From the NCBI GenBank assembly GCA_018224315.1, contig JAGTVF010000003.1, forward strand, positions 1-5,982: a stretch of 5,982 nucleotides of DNA. The letters run 5' to 3'. The notes beneath the pieces were generated by a model, which searched no databases, was not told where the DNA came from, and was given only the letters and a program-made list of their open reading frames with translations. The translations under genes were made by a program, and so were the position numbers. The stretch is from Desulfobacterales bacterium. GTDB taxonomy: Bacteria > Desulfobacterota > Desulfobacteria > Desulfobacterales > Desulfosalsimonadaceae. The first letter of the stretch is position 1. Each line of letters begins with the position of its first letter. This document shows, in pieces, positions 5,193 through 5,982 of this stretch.

Positions 5193-5982
5193 ATGGCACA
5201 AAGCCCGCAGCAACAAACCCCGAATCTTGACAATATACCCGAGCAGCTGCCGATTCTCCCGCTGTTTAACGTGGTGCTGTTTCCCAAGATGGTCCTGCCG
5301 TTGATTGTCATGCAGCAGGAATCCATCCAGCTCATTGACGAAGCCATGTCCCAGGACCGGCTGGTGGGGGCGGTGGCCTCCCGGCACACGGACCCGAAAA
5401 ACGAATATAGCGCAGAGGACCTCTACGAAGTGGGCTGCAGCGCCGTGATCCTGAAAATGGCCAAGGCAGAAGACAATCGCGCCCAGATTCTGCTCCAGGG
5501 CATCGGCCGGTTTAATGTCAAAGAATATCTGGAAACCCAGCCCTATCTCAGGGCCCAGGTGGAGCACGTCCATCTCAAAGAAACCCGGGACAAGGAAACC
5601 GAGGCCATGATGTCCAACCTGGTTTCCCAGTACCAGCAGGTGGTACAGCTATCCTCGGCCCTGCCCGACGAAATGGGCTCCATGGCCAAGTCCCTGGAGG
5701 AACCCGGCACGCTGGCCGACATGATCACCTCCACCATAGACTCCGGGGTCCAGGAAAAGCAGGAAGTGCTCGAACTCTATGACATCAAACCCCGGCTGCG
5801 CAAGGTCACCCAGCTGGTGAGCTACCAGTTTGAAATCCTGGAAATCGGCAACAAAATCCAGTCCCAGGTCAAGGGCGACATGGAAAAGCAGCAGCGGGAG
5901 TACTACCTGCGCCAGCAGCTCAAGGCCATCCAGCAGGAACTCGGGGAAATCGATGAGTCCGGCAGCGAGGTGGAGGAATACC
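5193..5982 (+). CDS. lon: ATP-dependent Lon protease, N-terminal part (cut by window edge)
   Basis: The first 263 codons of Lon, an AAA+ serine protease that unfolds and degrades damaged or regulatory proteins in the cytosol. After a short Gln-rich start, the LON substrate-recognition domain spans about residues 18-213: LPILPLFNVVLFPKMVLPL (19-37), GCSAVILKMAKAEDN (81-95), ILLQGIGRFNV (99-109) and Y117LRAQV. The linker helix then carries the Lon signature REYYLRQQLKAIQQELGE (235-252), predicted coiled coil. The Walker A/B ATPase and Ser-Lys protease domains lie beyond base 5982; a full Lon is about 800 residues, so roughly two thirds are missing. The ATG at 5193 has GGAGG at 5181-5185, seven bases upstream, partly within a small CGGA/TCCG inverted repeat. 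The frame is open to the edge with no disruption. Confidence 0.97.
   Translation, partial: MAQSPQQQTPNLDNIPEQLPILPLFNVVLFPKMVLPLIVMQQESIQLIDEAMSQDRLVGAVASRHTDPKNEYSAEDLYEVGCSAVILKMAKAEDNRAQILLQGIGRFNVKEYLETQPYLRAQVEHVHLKETRDKETEAMMSNLVSQYQQVVQLSSALPDEMGSMAKSLEEPGTLADMITSTIDSGVQEKQEVLELYDIKPRLRKVTQLVSYQFEILEIGNKIQSQVKGDMEKQQREYYLRQQLKAIQQELGEIDESGSEVEEY

Noticed and set aside
5151..5573. 140-codon minus-strand frame opposite the start of lon
   Set aside because: Lon is unmistakable in the + frame across the same bases.

Overview
The window reads as chromosomal DNA of a Gram-negative anaerobe, most likely a sulfate-reducing Desulfobacterota (Desulfobacteraceae-like). The taxon is an inference from moderately GC-rich codon use, an outer-membrane MipA/OmpV protein, an archaeal-type phosphoglycerate mutase homologue, and an Hsp20-Lon pair. 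All seven supported genes lie on the + strand and the last is cut by the window edge. No transposase, CRISPR array, tRNA or rRNA was recognised.

Bases 1-323 hold no convincing protein gene. They contain a 16-bp-stem hairpin flanked by an A8 tract, which makes an intrinsic terminator for a minus-strand transcript. They also contain short direct repeats and a good sigma70-type promoter (242-269) for the first gene, a small three-helix GlsB/YeaQ/YmgE membrane protein (324-572).

Bases 623-4554 form a compact run of four genes: a PP-loop (adenine nucleotide alpha hydrolase-like) protein with a conspicuous cysteine arrangement, a xylose-isomerase-like TIM-barrel metalloenzyme, a divergent homologue of archaeal-type cofactor-independent phosphoglycerate mutase, and an MipA/OmpV outer-membrane protein. 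The junctions are a 19-nt overlap, a 28-nt gap and a 4-nt ATGA overlap, so this is very probably one operon. The three cytosolic enzymes could be steps of one uncharacterised pathway. This is the most interesting part of the window, but the substrate cannot be read from sequence.

Bases 4555-4700 are an intergenic region with no clear terminator and only weak promoter-like elements. The final block is a proteostasis pair: a small heat-shock protein (4701-5144) followed after 48 nt by the start of an ATP-dependent Lon protease (5193 onward). The pair couples a holdase for unfolded proteins with the protease that degrades them.
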